A stretch of DNA of 46,615 bases. Origin: Rubidibacter lacunae KORDI 51-2. Its GTDB lineage: Bacteria; Cyanobacteriota; Cyanobacteriia; Cyanobacteriales; Rubidibacteraceae. A program made the translations under genes and the position numbers. Under the pieces are notes generated by a model. The model made no database searches and was not told the DNA's origin. It saw only the letters and a list, made by a program, of their open reading frames with translations. Positions within the stretch are counted from its first letter, which is position 1. The number at the start of each line of letters is the position of its first letter. Shown here piece by piece: positions 16,821 to 26,646 of the stretch. Location of the stretch: contig NZ_ASSJ01000003.1 in the NCBI RefSeq assembly GCF_000473895.1, positions 1 to 46,615 on the forward strand. The letters run 5' to 3'.

Positions 16821-18270
16821 ATGGCGAGCCATACGAAAGCCAAGGACGTACTGAGGCAATACGCCGCGGGGGAACGAAATTTCCGCTGCCTCAGCCTGCG
16901 CGGGGAATCATTCAAGAATGCCGACCTCAGTGGGGCGGATTTCAGCAAGGCTGACATTCGTGGTGCGAATTTCTCGGAAGCAAAGTTGTGCGGAGCGAAC
17001 TTCACTAGGGCAAAAGCTGGGCTACAGCGCCGTTGGGTTGTGGGGTTGTTGGCGATCGTATTTACCCTGGCCGCTTTAGCGGTAATCCTATTCCTATTTA
17101 TGGCTCTCCTCATAGCCTATTCCGGGAAAGCCTATGCCTTGTCGTATTCCGGTGTCGCTTTAGCTGCCTTTGTTGCTATCGCTTTAGCTGGATTTCAGAC
17201 TGCCCATTACACCATCTTTGTTGCTGCCGCTGTATCTATCGCTGTCTCTGGAGCTGTCGCTCTCTCTGTTGTTGTGGCTGGAGCTGTAATTGCAGGTATC
17301 GTTTTCACTGTCACTCTAACTGGAGCTATAACTGGAGGTGAAACTGGAGGTATTGTTGTTAAAAGTTTTACTGTTTTCTTTGCAGCTGTCGCTTACAGTG
17401 GCATAGGTGCGTTAGGGGGATGGTTAGCAGTTGCGCGCAATTACCGTACTCTCAAGAGGATACGCCATGCTGCATCCTTCGTCTGGTGCATAGGCGGCAC
17501 GAATTTCCATGAAGCCGACCTCACTGATGTCAACTTCACTGGCGCAACTCTCAAGAGCACGAACATTGACGAAGCAGTTATCGCGCGGACCTGCTGGAAA
17601 GACGCTCGCAAATTGCATCTCGCTCGCTCTGGTCCTTCAATCCTCGGCTAAAATGCCATCCGTGCTCGGCTAGTCAGCGGTAATGGTTACAAACAAACTT
17701 CAAGGGAGCCGATTTAGAGGGCTTAGATTTCGAAGGTGCGAACCTCGTCAGAGCAAACCTCCAAGATACCAACCTCAGAGGGGCAAGCTTAACCAACGCC
17801 ATTCTTATAGAAGCCAACCTCAAAGGCGCAAACCTAAGATGGTCGCAGTGCATCGGGGTGGATTTTACCCGCGCCCAACTTACCGGGGCATGCCTTCAAG
17901 CCTGGAACATCGACAACAGCACCGTCCTCAAAGATGTCGATTGCCAATACGTTTTCTTGCTAGAGCACCCGAATGACCTTGGCAGTCGAGAGCGACGCCC
18001 CCAAAACCCGAATGCTACCTTCGCTCCAGGGGAATTCGAAAAGCTCTACACCAAGATTATGAATACCCGTGCAAAACCTCGTCCGTGATGGCATCAACCC
18101 CGACATCTTACTCACTTCTTTCAACAAGCTGATAGGAGAACACCCTGAAATTACTCCTGGGTCCTTTTCACCTATAAGGTTGCAAGCGCGATCGCGGCGC
18201 GGAGCCCTGCCCAAAAAGTGCATTGACAGACTTAGCGATCGTCACCGAATGCTTCAAGGCGGCTACCAAT
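16821..18270 (+). pseudogene. pentapeptide-repeat membrane protein, copy 1 (broken)
   Basis: The first frame (16821-17651, 276 residues) has an N-terminal pentapeptide block (SFKNADLSGADFSKADIRGA), four or so membrane helices, and a second block beginning GGTNFHEADLTDVNFTGATL. It stops at TAA 17649-17651. The coding homology continues in other frames through NGYKQ, the long pentapeptide block, LQAWNIDNSTVLKDVDCQYV and the C-terminal helical domain to about 18260. This shows a nonsense mutation plus frameshifts near 17700 and 18065 and a 50-nt insertion near 18165. The tandem neighbour at 18441 is its closest relative. A truncated membrane product might still be made. Confidence 0.8.
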
Positions 18271-18440
18271 AGGCCGCACCAGAGGTTACCGGCGAGGAAA
18301 ATTGGAAGGCTGACGACGGGTCTGATGCTTTGTAGACAGCGATAGCGAAGATGCACCGCGATTACAGACGGATTCAATCGTGCTGACATACAATCGACAA
18401 AAATATCAAATTTTGCTGTTGTGTAGTAAAGAGGTGATGA

Positions 18441-19969
18441 ATGATGGCGAACCGCACTAACGCCAAGGACGTTTTGAGGCGCTACGCCACGGGGGACCGA
18501 GACTTCCGCGACCTCAGTCTGCGGGGGCAATCATTCAAGAACGCCGACCTCAGCGGGGCGGATTTCACCGAGGCGGACATTCGAGGTACTAATTTCTCGG
18601 AAGCAACATTGTGCGGAACGAACTTTACCAAGGCAAAAGTCGGGCTACAGCGCCGTTGGGTTGTGGGGGTGTTAGCGATCGTATTTGCTCTTTCCGCTTT
18701 GGCGAGTTTCCTATCCCATATTGTGATTCTTCTTGTATCGTATTCCGTTGCGCTGTTAGTGCAGATACCGGTATCCCTGGAACTCTCCTCTTTGCGGCTA
18801 TCGCTAGCTTTGGATCGTTACCTGCCATATACACCTACCCTGTCGCTGGAGCTATCGCTATAGCTGTTGCTGGATCTATCGTCATAGCTGCCCCTTTCAC
18901 TGTCGCTGGAGTTTTCACTGGATCTATAGCTGTCACTGATATAAATGTTAGTCTCGTTGGAGCTTTCATTATCGGTGTCCCTGTTGTGTATATCGGAAGG
19001 CGAATAGTTGCGCGAGACTACTATGGCTACCAATGGTTGCGCAACCTTGCATCCTACCTCTGGTCCAAACTTGCATCCTTCGTCTGGTCTATTGGTGGTA
19101 CAAATTTCAATAAAGCTGACCTCACTGATGCCAACTTCACTGCTGTAACTCTCAAGAGCACGAACTTTCAAGGAGCGGTCATCGTGCGCACTTGCTGGAA
19201 AGACGCGCACAAATTGTCCCTCCCTTGTTTGGGTCCGTCAATCCTCCGCAACAATGCCGCACGTGCCCTGCTCGTCAGCAGGAATGGCTACAAGCAGGAC
19301 TTCAAGCGCGCCGATTTAGGAGGTACGTACCTCAATGGAGCCAAACTCGAAGGTGCCAACCTCAAAGGGGCAAACCTTGCCAACGCCACTCTCAAAGATG
19401 CCAACCTCAAAGACGCTAACCTGAACAGCTCGCAGTGCATCGGCGTGGATTTCACCCGCGCCTATCTCACCGGGACCTGCCTGGAAGCCTGGAACATCGA
19501 CCCGACTACAGTCCTCGACGACGTCGATTGCCAGTTCGTCTATCTACTAGAGCAACCGAATCACCTCGGTAGTCGAGAGCGCCGCCCCCACGACCCAACC
19601 GCAACCTTCGCTCCCGGCGACTTCGAAAAGCTCTACACCGAGAATCAGGATGCCGTGCAAATCCTCATCCGAGAAGGTATCAACCCCGATGCCTTCCGCG
19701 CTACTTTCGGCGAGCTGATGGCAAAACACCCAGAAATCACTCTCGAATCCATCCAGTCCATAGAAAAAAAATGCACTGACGCCCTCGTCACCCTAGCCAT
19801 CACTCCCGAAATTTATAAAGCCAAAGTCGAGCAAGTCTTCAACGAAGCTTACGAAGCTTGGCTTGCGGCTGCTAGAGACCGCGCCCAAACCGAGTCCGCT
19901 AGTGAAAGCATCCGTGATTTCATGGATGCTTTCATCAAGCTTTCTGCCCTCAACACTCCCGGCAATTAA
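18441..19969 (+). pseudogene. pentapeptide-repeat membrane protein, copy 2 (one frameshift)
   Basis: The N terminus (MMANRTNAKDVLRRYATGDR, then pentapeptides and RRWVVGVLAIVFALSALASF) is in one frame. From about 18770 the homology continues in another frame (GTLLFAAIASFGSLPAIYTY, membrane helices, GGTNFNKADLTDANFTAVTL). It then runs through a full pentapeptide block and a 130-residue helical C-terminal domain (FEKLYTENQDAVQILIREGI, HPEITLESIQSIEKKC). A single indel in the membrane domain separates the frames. It would be about 510 residues if repaired. Cyanobacteria have a family with this N-block, membrane, C-block, helical-tail architecture; function is unknown. Remnants of a further C-terminal tail seem to continue to about 20190. 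Confidence 0.75.
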
Positions 19970-20200
19970 CTCATCGTTAAAGCAGACGCAAAAGCTACGA
20001 ACACCCTTACGATCGGAGCTGCGCTATCAAACCCGGTGGCGACTCGATCTTTAACGTCCAGGTGTCAACGCCACCACCAGCGGCACCACCTCCAAGACTA
20101 TCCAGGAGTTCCCGCAGAAACCGCCAAGCCGACCTCAAGAAATTTCTAGAAGAACTACGAGAAGAATTCGCGGATGGAGTCGCGCATCCGCTGTTTATCT
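19970..20200 (+). pseudogene. decayed 3' coding extension of the pentapeptide gene
   Basis: Beyond the stop at 19969, several frames give stretches typical of the low-complexity tail in these proteins. Examples are NATTSGTTSKTIQEF in one frame and QADLKKFLEELREEFADG in another, ending at a TGA at 20199-20201. The pieces need at least two frame changes to join. The reading is weak, but it suggests the ancestral protein was longer than copy 2 now encodes. Confidence 0.35.
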
Positions 20201-20262
20201 GAAAGGACGCAAACGGGAATAGGTCGGTTGAGGGGGCGACTTCAGCGATCGCCAGTCGGTTG

Positions 20263-20514
20263 TCAGCTACGGATAATAGTCAAAGGAGGTTCCAGACGGA
20301 TAACCGGGCCGACTCGGTATAGCTGGCAACGATTCGCCATCACTGCCACCAAGTGCGGTAGGTTAGTTGGGTGCAGCCAATACGGACTCAATTGCTGGCT
20401 TGAAGACAGCTGGCTCGACCGGTAAGCGACCCTCGACAGGTGCGTCGGCCCGTAAGTCCTGAGCAACGCCTGCAGCCTCTGCGTCGCTTGCTCCAAAGTT
20501 TGCTTGCGCATCAT
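20263..20514 (-). CDS. 83-residue hypothetical protein
   Basis: An ATG-ATG pair at 20514-20509 follows CAGGAG at a good distance (about 8 nt). The protein starts MMRKQTLEQATQRLQALLRT, has a Ser/Gln-rich middle (SSQLSSSQQLSPYW) and ends VGPVIRLEPPLTIIRS. It has no membrane helix, signal peptide or motif that I recognise. It is alone on the minus strand in a gene-poor interval. The ribosome binding site is the main reason to list it. Confidence 0.35.
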   Translation of the reverse strand: MMRKQTLEQATQRLQALLRTYGPTHLSRVAYRSSQLSSSQQLSPYWLHPTNLPHLVAVMANRCQLYRVGPVIRLEPPLTIIRS

Positions 20515-21711
20515 CGGCTAATCTCCTGAATTGCAGCGGTTCAGAGTATTCGTCACTACGGACAAAACCAGCACGTTGGGGCGCGACCGGCGCGCCGCCA
20601 TCAAAACCAACTCGCCCGTTTGTTGCGGTCGGTTAGGGCAGGTTACGCGATCGCGAGTGCGCGACCGCCCAAAAAATGTCTTGTACTTAAAGTCGGTCGC
20701 AAATTCTTAGGTGTTCCTCGCTCACTTATTTGCTGCCGCACTCTTAAGCACGGGCGAGCTTGCTGTCGACCAGCAAAACGAGTATCGGTTTTACGTGTCT
20801 GCTAGGGACGTTGGGGCAAGCGGTTTTAAGTGTGCTGGAGCTTGCACCGTTAGTGGGCACGCCCAGTCGGTTTAGAGAGTCGAGTAGGGTCTGCGGCTCG
20901 GACTCCTCGGGGTAAGAGGTCGGACGATGCCGCGAAAAACCGACCAACTGCAGATTTTTCAATCTTGAAAACGCTGCTGCTACAGGTTGGCTGAAGACAC
21001 GTTTGAGGGGATTGCGGAGGTTGGTCTTGCCGCGATCGCGGACGACTTAGCGATTGAAGTCGGCGAGGTAAGATTCGAGTTCGCGGGCTTACACCCTGAT
21101 AGATCACTCAGCGCCAGAGGTGGGCGAGAGACAGGATTTTGTGTTGAAAGACGAAGCGATCGTGTTTTTTGGCCCGCATTGTAGTAAGTCAATGTTGGGC
21201 TAATACGAAGTGCGCCTCTGTAACTGCAGGGGCGCTTTTGTTATCTGGCGGGGGGTTGCGCCCGTTTCGGCGTCTTACTCTGCAAGCTTGCGGATTTCCG
21301 ACAGCGCCATTAGAAGCTCGGGCGGGAGGCTTCGGGACTGGGGCTGCAGCAGTATCGATCGGCCAAACTCAAATGGTGCTGGCATCGCGCCATCGGTAAG
21401 CGCTCCCATCGTTATCCTGAAGTAGCTCCAAGCTGCGCCCGCGATAAAACAATGCTGAGCCTAGCTGGTTGTTTAGAGCCCACAGTCAACCTCGAGCGAC
21501 CAGCGCATCGTCTCCACGTCCCCTATGGATAAGTTGGCGAGCGAACTTACCAGTGTGCTTGCAGACGACTAACTCGGTTGCAGAGGCGGTGGGTTCGCTG
21601 CACGCGATCGACCGTACCGTGCAGTTGGGTTGGTTTTAACCTTTATACTGAGTCTGAATTTGACCGTTGGGGAACGGAACGAGAGTACTTCGGGAGCACG
21701 TTAGAGAAACT
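20515..21711. other. gene-poor interval upstream of rmlB
   Basis: About 1.2 kb without a convincing gene. A plus-strand frame at 20987-21184 (TTG start; acidic, AEDTFEGIAEVGLAAIADD) has coding-like composition but no recognised family. A hairpin terminator lies just after it (separate entry). The rest shows GC-rich, HIP1-containing sequence with frequent stops in all frames and may be decayed genes. Confidence 0.4.
21212..21239 (+). terminator. rho-independent terminator
   Basis: gcgcctctg (21212-21220) pairs with caggggcgc (21227-21235) across a six-base loop, with one G-U pair, followed directly by tttt. It is oriented to end plus-strand transcription coming from the 20987-21184 frame or from an unannotated RNA. 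Confidence 0.7.
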
Positions 21712-22818
21712 ATGGCCGGTCGAGACTCTGCAAAACGCTTACCGCAACGCCTGCTCGTAACGGGCGGTGCCGGGTTTATCGGCTCGAATTTCGTGCGTTA
21801 CTGGTGCCAAACCTATCCTGAGGACCGCGTTGTCGTCCTGGACGCCCTAACTTACGCGGGCAATCGTGCCAACCTGGCCGACCTCGAAGCCAATGCCAAT
21901 CTGCGCTTTGTGCAGGGTAATATCTGCGATCGCGCTCTCGTAGAAACCCTGTTGGCAGAAGAACGCATTGAGGCAATCGCGCACTTCGCGGCTGAATCCC
22001 ACGTCGATCGCTCGATCCATTCGCCAGATGCCTTCGTGCAAACCAATGTTGTCGGGTCGTTCGTCCTGCTCGATGCCTTCCGATACCACTGGAAATCCTG
22101 CCTTGGTGCCGATGCTACTGCCGGCAATCGCATGGCGTTCCTTCATGTCTCGACCGATGAAGTTTACGGCAGCCTCGATCCCGACGATCCGCCTTTTTCA
22201 GAAACGACCCCCTACGCGCCAAACAGTCCGTATTCGGCCTCGAAGGCTGGAAGCGATCACCTAGCGCGTGCTTACTTCCACACCTACGGCATGCCCGCAA
22301 TTGTCACGAATTGCTCCAACAACTACGGACCCTATCATTTCCCCGAGAAGCTAATTCCGCTGACTTGCATTAATATCCTGCTCGGCAAATCAATTCCCGT
22401 TTACGGCGATGGGCAAAACGTGCGCGATTGGCTCTACGTGCTCGATCACTGTCGCGCGCTCGATCTAGTCCTGCATGCCGGCAAACCCGGCGAAACCTAT
22501 ACAATCGGTGGCAACAACGAGGTGAAAAACATCGACCTCGTACACTTGCTTTGCAAGCTCATGGACGAACTCGCTCCGACCTTACCGGTCAAAACGGCCG
22601 GGCAGTTGATTACCTTCGTCAAAGATCGCCCCGGACACGATCGCCGCTACGCGATCGATGCCACCAAAATCCACACAGAACTGGGCTGGAAGCCGACCGC
22701 AACGATCGCCTCCGGCTTGCGGCAAACCGTCCAGTGGTACCTCGACAACCGTGCCTGGTGGGAGCCCTTGCTCTCCGAAGAATATCGTGATTATTACCGC
22801 CAAGCATACTCTGCATAA
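21712..22818 (+). CDS. rmlB: dTDP-glucose 4,6-dehydratase
   Basis: This NAD-dependent extended short-chain dehydrogenase makes dTDP-4-keto-6-deoxyglucose, the second step towards dTDP-rhamnose and other deoxysugars for surface polysaccharides. The 368-residue protein shows TGGAGFIGSNFVRYW (nucleotide fold), HFAAESHVDRSI, HVSTDEVYGSL and the catalytic YSASKAGSDHL. It also has NCSNNYGPYHFPEKLIPL and DWLYVLDHC. These are RmlB-specific rather than generic epimerase motifs. The frame extends 15 codons upstream, but ATG 21712 fits the family start. No other rml genes are adjacent, so the dTDP-sugar genes are scattered in this genome. Confidence 0.95.
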   Translation: MAGRDSAKRLPQRLLVTGGAGFIGSNFVRYWCQTYPEDRVVVLDALTYAGNRANLADLEANANLRFVQGNICDRALVETLLAEERIEAIAHFAAESHVDRSIHSPDAFVQTNVVGSFVLLDAFRYHWKSCLGADATAGNRMAFLHVSTDEVYGSLDPDDPPFSETTPYAPNSPYSASKAGSDHLARAYFHTYGMPAIVTNCSNNYGPYHFPEKLIPLTCINILLGKSIPVYGDGQNVRDWLYVLDHCRALDLVLHAGKPGETYTIGGNNEVKNIDLVHLLCKLMDELAPTLPVKTAGQLITFVKDRPGHDRRYAIDATKIHTELGWKPTATIASGLRQTVQWYLDNRAWWEPLLSEEYRDYYRQAYSA

Positions 22819-23046
22819 TCTCGAACGCTTGGCATGTGTGCCGCACTTGAAGCAATTAACGAGTGAAGACTGGCAGGTTGGGCGATTGCTGGGGGAAAAG
22901 CGATCCCAACTTCACACATTTTGGGTTGGATGGCATCTCATACCAATTTGCAGAATGCCTACGACAGATGGAGCAAGCGAGCCCCGAGGGTAAAAGTACC
23001 CGAGCTGCCATTTGTCGCAGCACTTCCTAGAGTTGGTATCACCTCA

Positions 23047-23730
23047 TCAAGCTGTCTTGCAGCGTTCTTGAATGACTTGGTAGCACTCCTCGACCGATGT
23101 TCGCGCGCCCATTGCCTCGACCAAAGCGATGTACGCATCAGCGTGACGCTCTAGAAGCGCTTGTGCCTGCAGTTTCGCCCAGCGCTCTTTCTGATTGCGT
23201 GCCTGCAAGGAAAAGCCCAAAGACCTCAGCATCGTTTTCAGCTGCCCGCGATCGTCGCCACCGCCCGTTGCACTGCCATAAGTCCGCTCTTCGGCTGCAA
23301 TCCCGGCCATCCAAACCGTGCTGAAGCGATCGACGGCTAGCGCCACCTTGCCGCTAGCCACCTCAGCATAATCTAGCGCTGACGTATCGAAGCGCACGCC
23401 GCCCGCTCCTGCTGGTTGCTGTTGTCTGAAGGCTTCCCACGCGGTCAGCGCATAGCCGGCAATTGGAATTCCCAAAAAATACGCTGCTAGAAAGTGACCC
23501 GCCTCGTGATGCAGGACGCGATCGCGCTGTTCGTCTGAGGCAAAGGCATCCACCAGCAAGAGCGCACCCTGACCCTCCCACGCAAAGCGATCGGTGGTCA
23601 GCAACGTCAGCGCTCCGAAAGTGAGGCCGGCCGGAACCAGCGGCGAAATGTGCAAAAACGGGCCGGTTAGGGTCGTTAGCGTGACAGCGAAAATCCCAAT
23701 CGCGACCAGATTCAAGGCAACTTGCTGCAT
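23047..23730 (-). CDS. M41-like zinc metallopeptidase domain protein, no AAA domain
   Basis: The 227-residue protein has two N-terminal membrane helices (residues 5-25 and 30-47), then LHHEAGHFLAAYFLGIPI. The HEAGH at 75-79 is the zinc site of FtsH-type M41 peptidases. There is no AAA ATPase domain, unlike FtsH. AAEERTYGSATGGGDDRGQL corresponds to the region that supplies the third zinc ligand in FtsH (an acidic residue near GA.ND). Similar stand-alone proteins are conserved in cyanobacteria and plants; the substrate is unknown. It is convergent with rmlB and has no close partner gene. Confidence 0.8.
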   Translation of the reverse strand: MQQVALNLVAIGIFAVTLTTLTGPFLHISPLVPAGLTFGALTLLTTDRFAWEGQGALLLVDAFASDEQRDRVLHHEAGHFLAAYFLGIPIAGYALTAWEAFRQQQPAGAGGVRFDTSALDYAEVASGKVALAVDRFSTVWMAGIAAEERTYGSATGGGDDRGQLKTMLRSLGFSLQARNQKERWAKLQAQALLERHADAYIALVEAMGARTSVEECYQVIQERCKTA

Positions 23731-23956
23731 GGGTAACGTGCGTGGGTGCTTAACATCATGTTACCTACCACCTCAGGGATGCAGTAAGGCCCCGCGACCG
23801 GTTTCGTCTCGTACCTGAATCGTCTCTCGCTAATTCGGAGCCAGTGCGTCCACTGACTGATATCAGTACCTCAAGCCTGGCAAGATCGTGGTGAGATTTC
23901 ATGGGTTTTAGGAGATTTGTCGGCCAGCCCAGACTGTGCGTCCTTAAGGATTCTCG

Positions 23957-24592
23957 CTACTGTGCGGCCTTTTGCCCGAGGCGCGGCTCGGTGCCGGCCA
24001 GCAAGCGCTCGATATTCGCGCGGTGGCGGAGGAGGACGTACCCCCCGGCAACACTAACAAACAGCAAATACGGCAGCGGTTTGTGGAGCGCGAAAGCCGT
24101 GCAGATCGCAGCGACGGCTCCAAGCATCGAGCCTAGGGAGACAATCCGTGTCAGGGCCAAGACGAGTGCGAACGCGGCCAGACCGCCCAATGCGACGGGT
24201 GGAACCATCACTAATAATGCGCCCAAACTCGTTGCCACCGATTTACCGCCCGAAAAGTTCAACCACAGGGATTTGCTATGACCGAGAACGGCCAGCAGTG
24301 CGGCAACGACTACTATCCACGGCAGCCAGTTTGTTGGCAACGCCGGGAACGATCCAAAACTCCAGCGCACCAGCCAAATTGCCAGCGCGCCTTTGATAAC
24401 ATCTGACGCCAGAACGCCGACGCCAGCTCCGGTGCCCAGTGTCCTTAGGACGTTGGTTGCACCGATCGAGCCCGAACCGTACTCGCGGATATCGATCCCG
24501 CGCAACCAGCGACCGGCCAGGTAGCCCGAGGGAACGGAACCCAGCAGGTAAGCGGCAACCATCAACCCGGCAATTGTCAGGTAAACAAGCAT
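23957..24592 (-). CDS. plsY: acyl-phosphate:glycerol-3-phosphate acyltransferase
   Basis: PlsY is the membrane enzyme that transfers an acyl group from acyl-phosphate to glycerol-3-phosphate, the first step of phospholipid synthesis with PlsX. The 211-residue protein has five or more membrane helices. It contains all three family motifs: GSVPSGYLAGRWLRGIDIRE with GSGSIGATNVLR, then GHSKSLWLNFSGGKSVATSLG, and a C-terminal RHRANIERLLAGTEPRLG. Length and ends are normal. It lies downstream of DUF3086 and DUF3119 genes on the same strand, a neighbourhood I recall from other cyanobacteria, with a 134-nt gap to the DUF3086 stop. Confidence 0.95.
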   Translation of the reverse strand: MLVYLTIAGLMVAAYLLGSVPSGYLAGRWLRGIDIREYGSGSIGATNVLRTLGTGAGVGVLASDVIKGALAIWLVRWSFGSFPALPTNWLPWIVVVAALLAVLGHSKSLWLNFSGGKSVATSLGALLVMVPPVALGGLAAFALVLALTRIVSLGSMLGAVAAICTAFALHKPLPYLLFVSVAGGYVLLRHRANIERLLAGTEPRLGQKAAQ

Positions 24593-24726
24593 GAGCGCGA
24601 TCGGATATTAACTCTCAGTAATTGAATGAAGCTAGGCACAATTGCCCGTATCCAATTGGTATCCGATTGCCTGCCAAGTTTCAAGCCATGTGACGCTCGG
24701 AAGCGATCGCTGCTTGGTCGTCCGCA

Positions 24727-25947
24727 TCAGTACTCGTAACTTGACGTCCGCTTCGGGTCCGGAGCGTAGGCCAGCCAGAACGAGAACTGCAGCAGCGACA
24801 AGTTCACCGATCCTTCCGTTTCGTCAATCGCCACGAGCGGCAGCTGCTTGTTTTCTCTCAGGCGTTCGGCTTTCAATACCAAGGCTTCGGGGTCTTCGAA
24901 TAGTACGATGCCGCGTTCGGGACCGAAGTCGCTGCGCGAAATGCCCAAACAATCTTGCAGTCCCCGCCGCCATTCGCCCAACCGCTCCGGCGAATTGGCC
25001 AGTACCAGCGTGCGCACGCGATCGCCGTAAAGCGCCCGCAGCACCGAAATACAGGCAGATGCAATCAAAATATTCTGCAGGCGGCTGCCGAGGGAGCGGA
25101 TCGTCCCGCGTCCGGCCTGCTCGAACAACCATTGCCGCACGCGCTCGGCATGAATGGGCTCGAAAGTACGTCGCAACTGCCACGGCGGACCGTAGTAATC
25201 GGGGAACTGACGGTACTGGTCGAGGATACTGCGGATGCGACGTGCTTGCTCCTCGAAGCGCTGCGCCACGAGCTCGGGCGACGGCGGGGCATTAGTTGCC
25301 TCGCGTGCGGTATTGCGATTGCTCCGCGGTTCTGGCGGCGGCGGTGGGGGTTCGGGACTTGCCAGTTCCAGTTGCTCGGCGGCGATCGCCAGATCTTGCA
25401 AGCTGCCGACGAGATAGTCTTTGAAGCCTTGAACGCGGATTGCTAAATCCTGCGACACACCTGCGAAGGTCGTCCGCATCTCTTCGCGCACGCGATCTCG
25501 CCTCCGCTCCAGTTGCTCGACGGCAGCTAACAGCGATTGACGGCGGCGTTCGAGAGGTTTGAGGCTTTCGTCGGTGATGCGCGTGAGAGTGTTCTGGAAG
25601 TCGTCTGCCTGGGCGGCGATCGCGCCGGTTTTAAGAGCTTGCAACTCGCCGATCTCCTGCAGCAACGCTTGCTTGCGGGCAGTCAAATTGGCAAGGTCTG
25701 CATCTGAGGCGATCGCCTCAGACACCGTGTCTGCTGGTAACTCCGTTGACTCGAGCGGGGCGACTGCAAGTCCGTCGGGTGCGATCGCAGAGGCGGATAC
25801 GCTGCCGTCCGTACCGTTTGGTATGGCATCGCCCGGCGCGGCGGCGGTGTTGCAGTCAGCAGGGACTGCGTCGGCAGCAGCCGGCTCGGGGGGGGCTGCG
25901 TCGGGCGTGAAGTTAGATTGCTCGGGCGTGGGTTCGTCGGCGTGCAT
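24727..25947 (-). CDS. DUF3086 family protein
   Basis: The 406-residue protein consists of an acidic, Pro/Ala-rich N-terminal tail (about residues 1-90). A coiled-coil region follows (LTARKQALLQEIGELQALKT to about 190), then a proline-rich linker and a C-terminal globular part (FPDYYGPPWQLRRTFEPIHA, then VLANSPERLGEWRRGLQDCL). The coiled coil plus C-terminal domain matches the cyanobacteria-specific DUF3086 family, whose function is unknown. It has no membrane segment. It sits between DUF3119 and plsY, all on the minus strand, so it may work with a membrane or lipid process. Confidence 0.8.
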   Translation of the reverse strand: MHADEPTPEQSNFTPDAAPPEPAAADAVPADCNTAAAPGDAIPNGTDGSVSASAIAPDGLAVAPLESTELPADTVSEAIASDADLANLTARKQALLQEIGELQALKTGAIAAQADDFQNTLTRITDESLKPLERRRQSLLAAVEQLERRRDRVREEMRTTFAGVSQDLAIRVQGFKDYLVGSLQDLAIAAEQLELASPEPPPPPPEPRSNRNTAREATNAPPSPELVAQRFEEQARRIRSILDQYRQFPDYYGPPWQLRRTFEPIHAERVRQWLFEQAGRGTIRSLGSRLQNILIASACISVLRALYGDRVRTLVLANSPERLGEWRRGLQDCLGISRSDFGPERGIVLFEDPEALVLKAERLRENKQLPLVAIDETEGSVNLSLLQFSFWLAYAPDPKRTSSYEY

Positions 25948-26063
25948 CGAGGAAAACTAGTGTTGCGGCAACTACGCCTGAATCGAAGACATGGGATCGA
26001 ACGAGTGGAAAGACTCCTTATCTAAAGAGGGACTTTGCCCGGTCGATCTCAACCTTGATGGGC

Positions 26064-26462
26064 TTATTTTACGGGACAGCGCTGTTCTAAACAGGCGCGT
26101 AGCGCGCTCGGGTCGAACAGCATGGGTAGGAAGTGAATGCTCTTAACTTCGCGGAAATAAAACAAGATCGGTACGGGCGGCCAGAACACGCGCCAGTTGC
26201 TCCATTCCGCGTATGGGAAGTTGCGAATTTGCTGCCCGGAGCGATAGACCTCCAGGGTTGTTGCCGTGAAGCGCAAGCGAATGGTTGCTGCCTGCACGAT
26301 CAAAAACACGGCAAAGACCGCGGTTGTCAGTCCGACCCAACGCTGTAGCAGCACGACCGGCACCGACAGCAATAAGATCGCGAACGGTAGAAGGTAACTC
26401 GGCGCGAGTTCGACTGTCTGTGCGGGAGTGGGAGGTGTCGATGTCGATGGAGTTGCAGTCAC
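26064..26462 (-). CDS. DUF3119 family membrane protein
   Basis: The 132-residue protein has a Thr/Pro-rich N terminus, two membrane helices (YLLPFAILLLSVPVVLL and LTTAVFAVFLIVQAA) and a PH-like C-terminal part. That part contains FTATTLEVYRSGQQIRNFPY, WRVFWPPVPILFYFREVKSI and HFLPMLFD. This is the DUF3119 family of cyanobacteria and plastids; its role is unknown. It is the first gene of a minus-strand DUF3119-DUF3086-plsY run, just downstream of the tmRNA gene. The gap to the next gene is 116 nt. Confidence 0.82.
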   Translation of the reverse strand: MTATPSTSTPPTPAQTVELAPSYLLPFAILLLSVPVVLLQRWVGLTTAVFAVFLIVQAATIRLRFTATTLEVYRSGQQIRNFPYAEWSNWRVFWPPVPILFYFREVKSIHFLPMLFDPSALRACLEQRCPVK

Positions 26463-26608
26463 GATGTATTTCTTCCAGGTGCTAGCAGTTCCGATCCGAA
26501 ACCTGAGAGTCCGACGACACGCGCGATCGCGTTTTTTGAACCGTTCCCTACCTTACATTTAATCACCGCCAATCGACCTGCGCATACCACGAGATCGCCC
26601 CAAACGTT

Positions 26609-26637
26609 CAAAAGCCGCCCTGCAAGAGAGCGGCTTT
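26609..26637 (-). terminator. rho-independent terminator of tmRNA gene
   Basis: On the minus strand AAAGCCGC pairs with GCGGCTTT (plus coordinates 26630-26637 and 26611-26618), a perfect 8-bp stem, with a following T run. It starts about 10 nt after the tmRNA 3' end. Confidence 0.8.
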
Positions 26638-26646
26638 GAATTAAAG

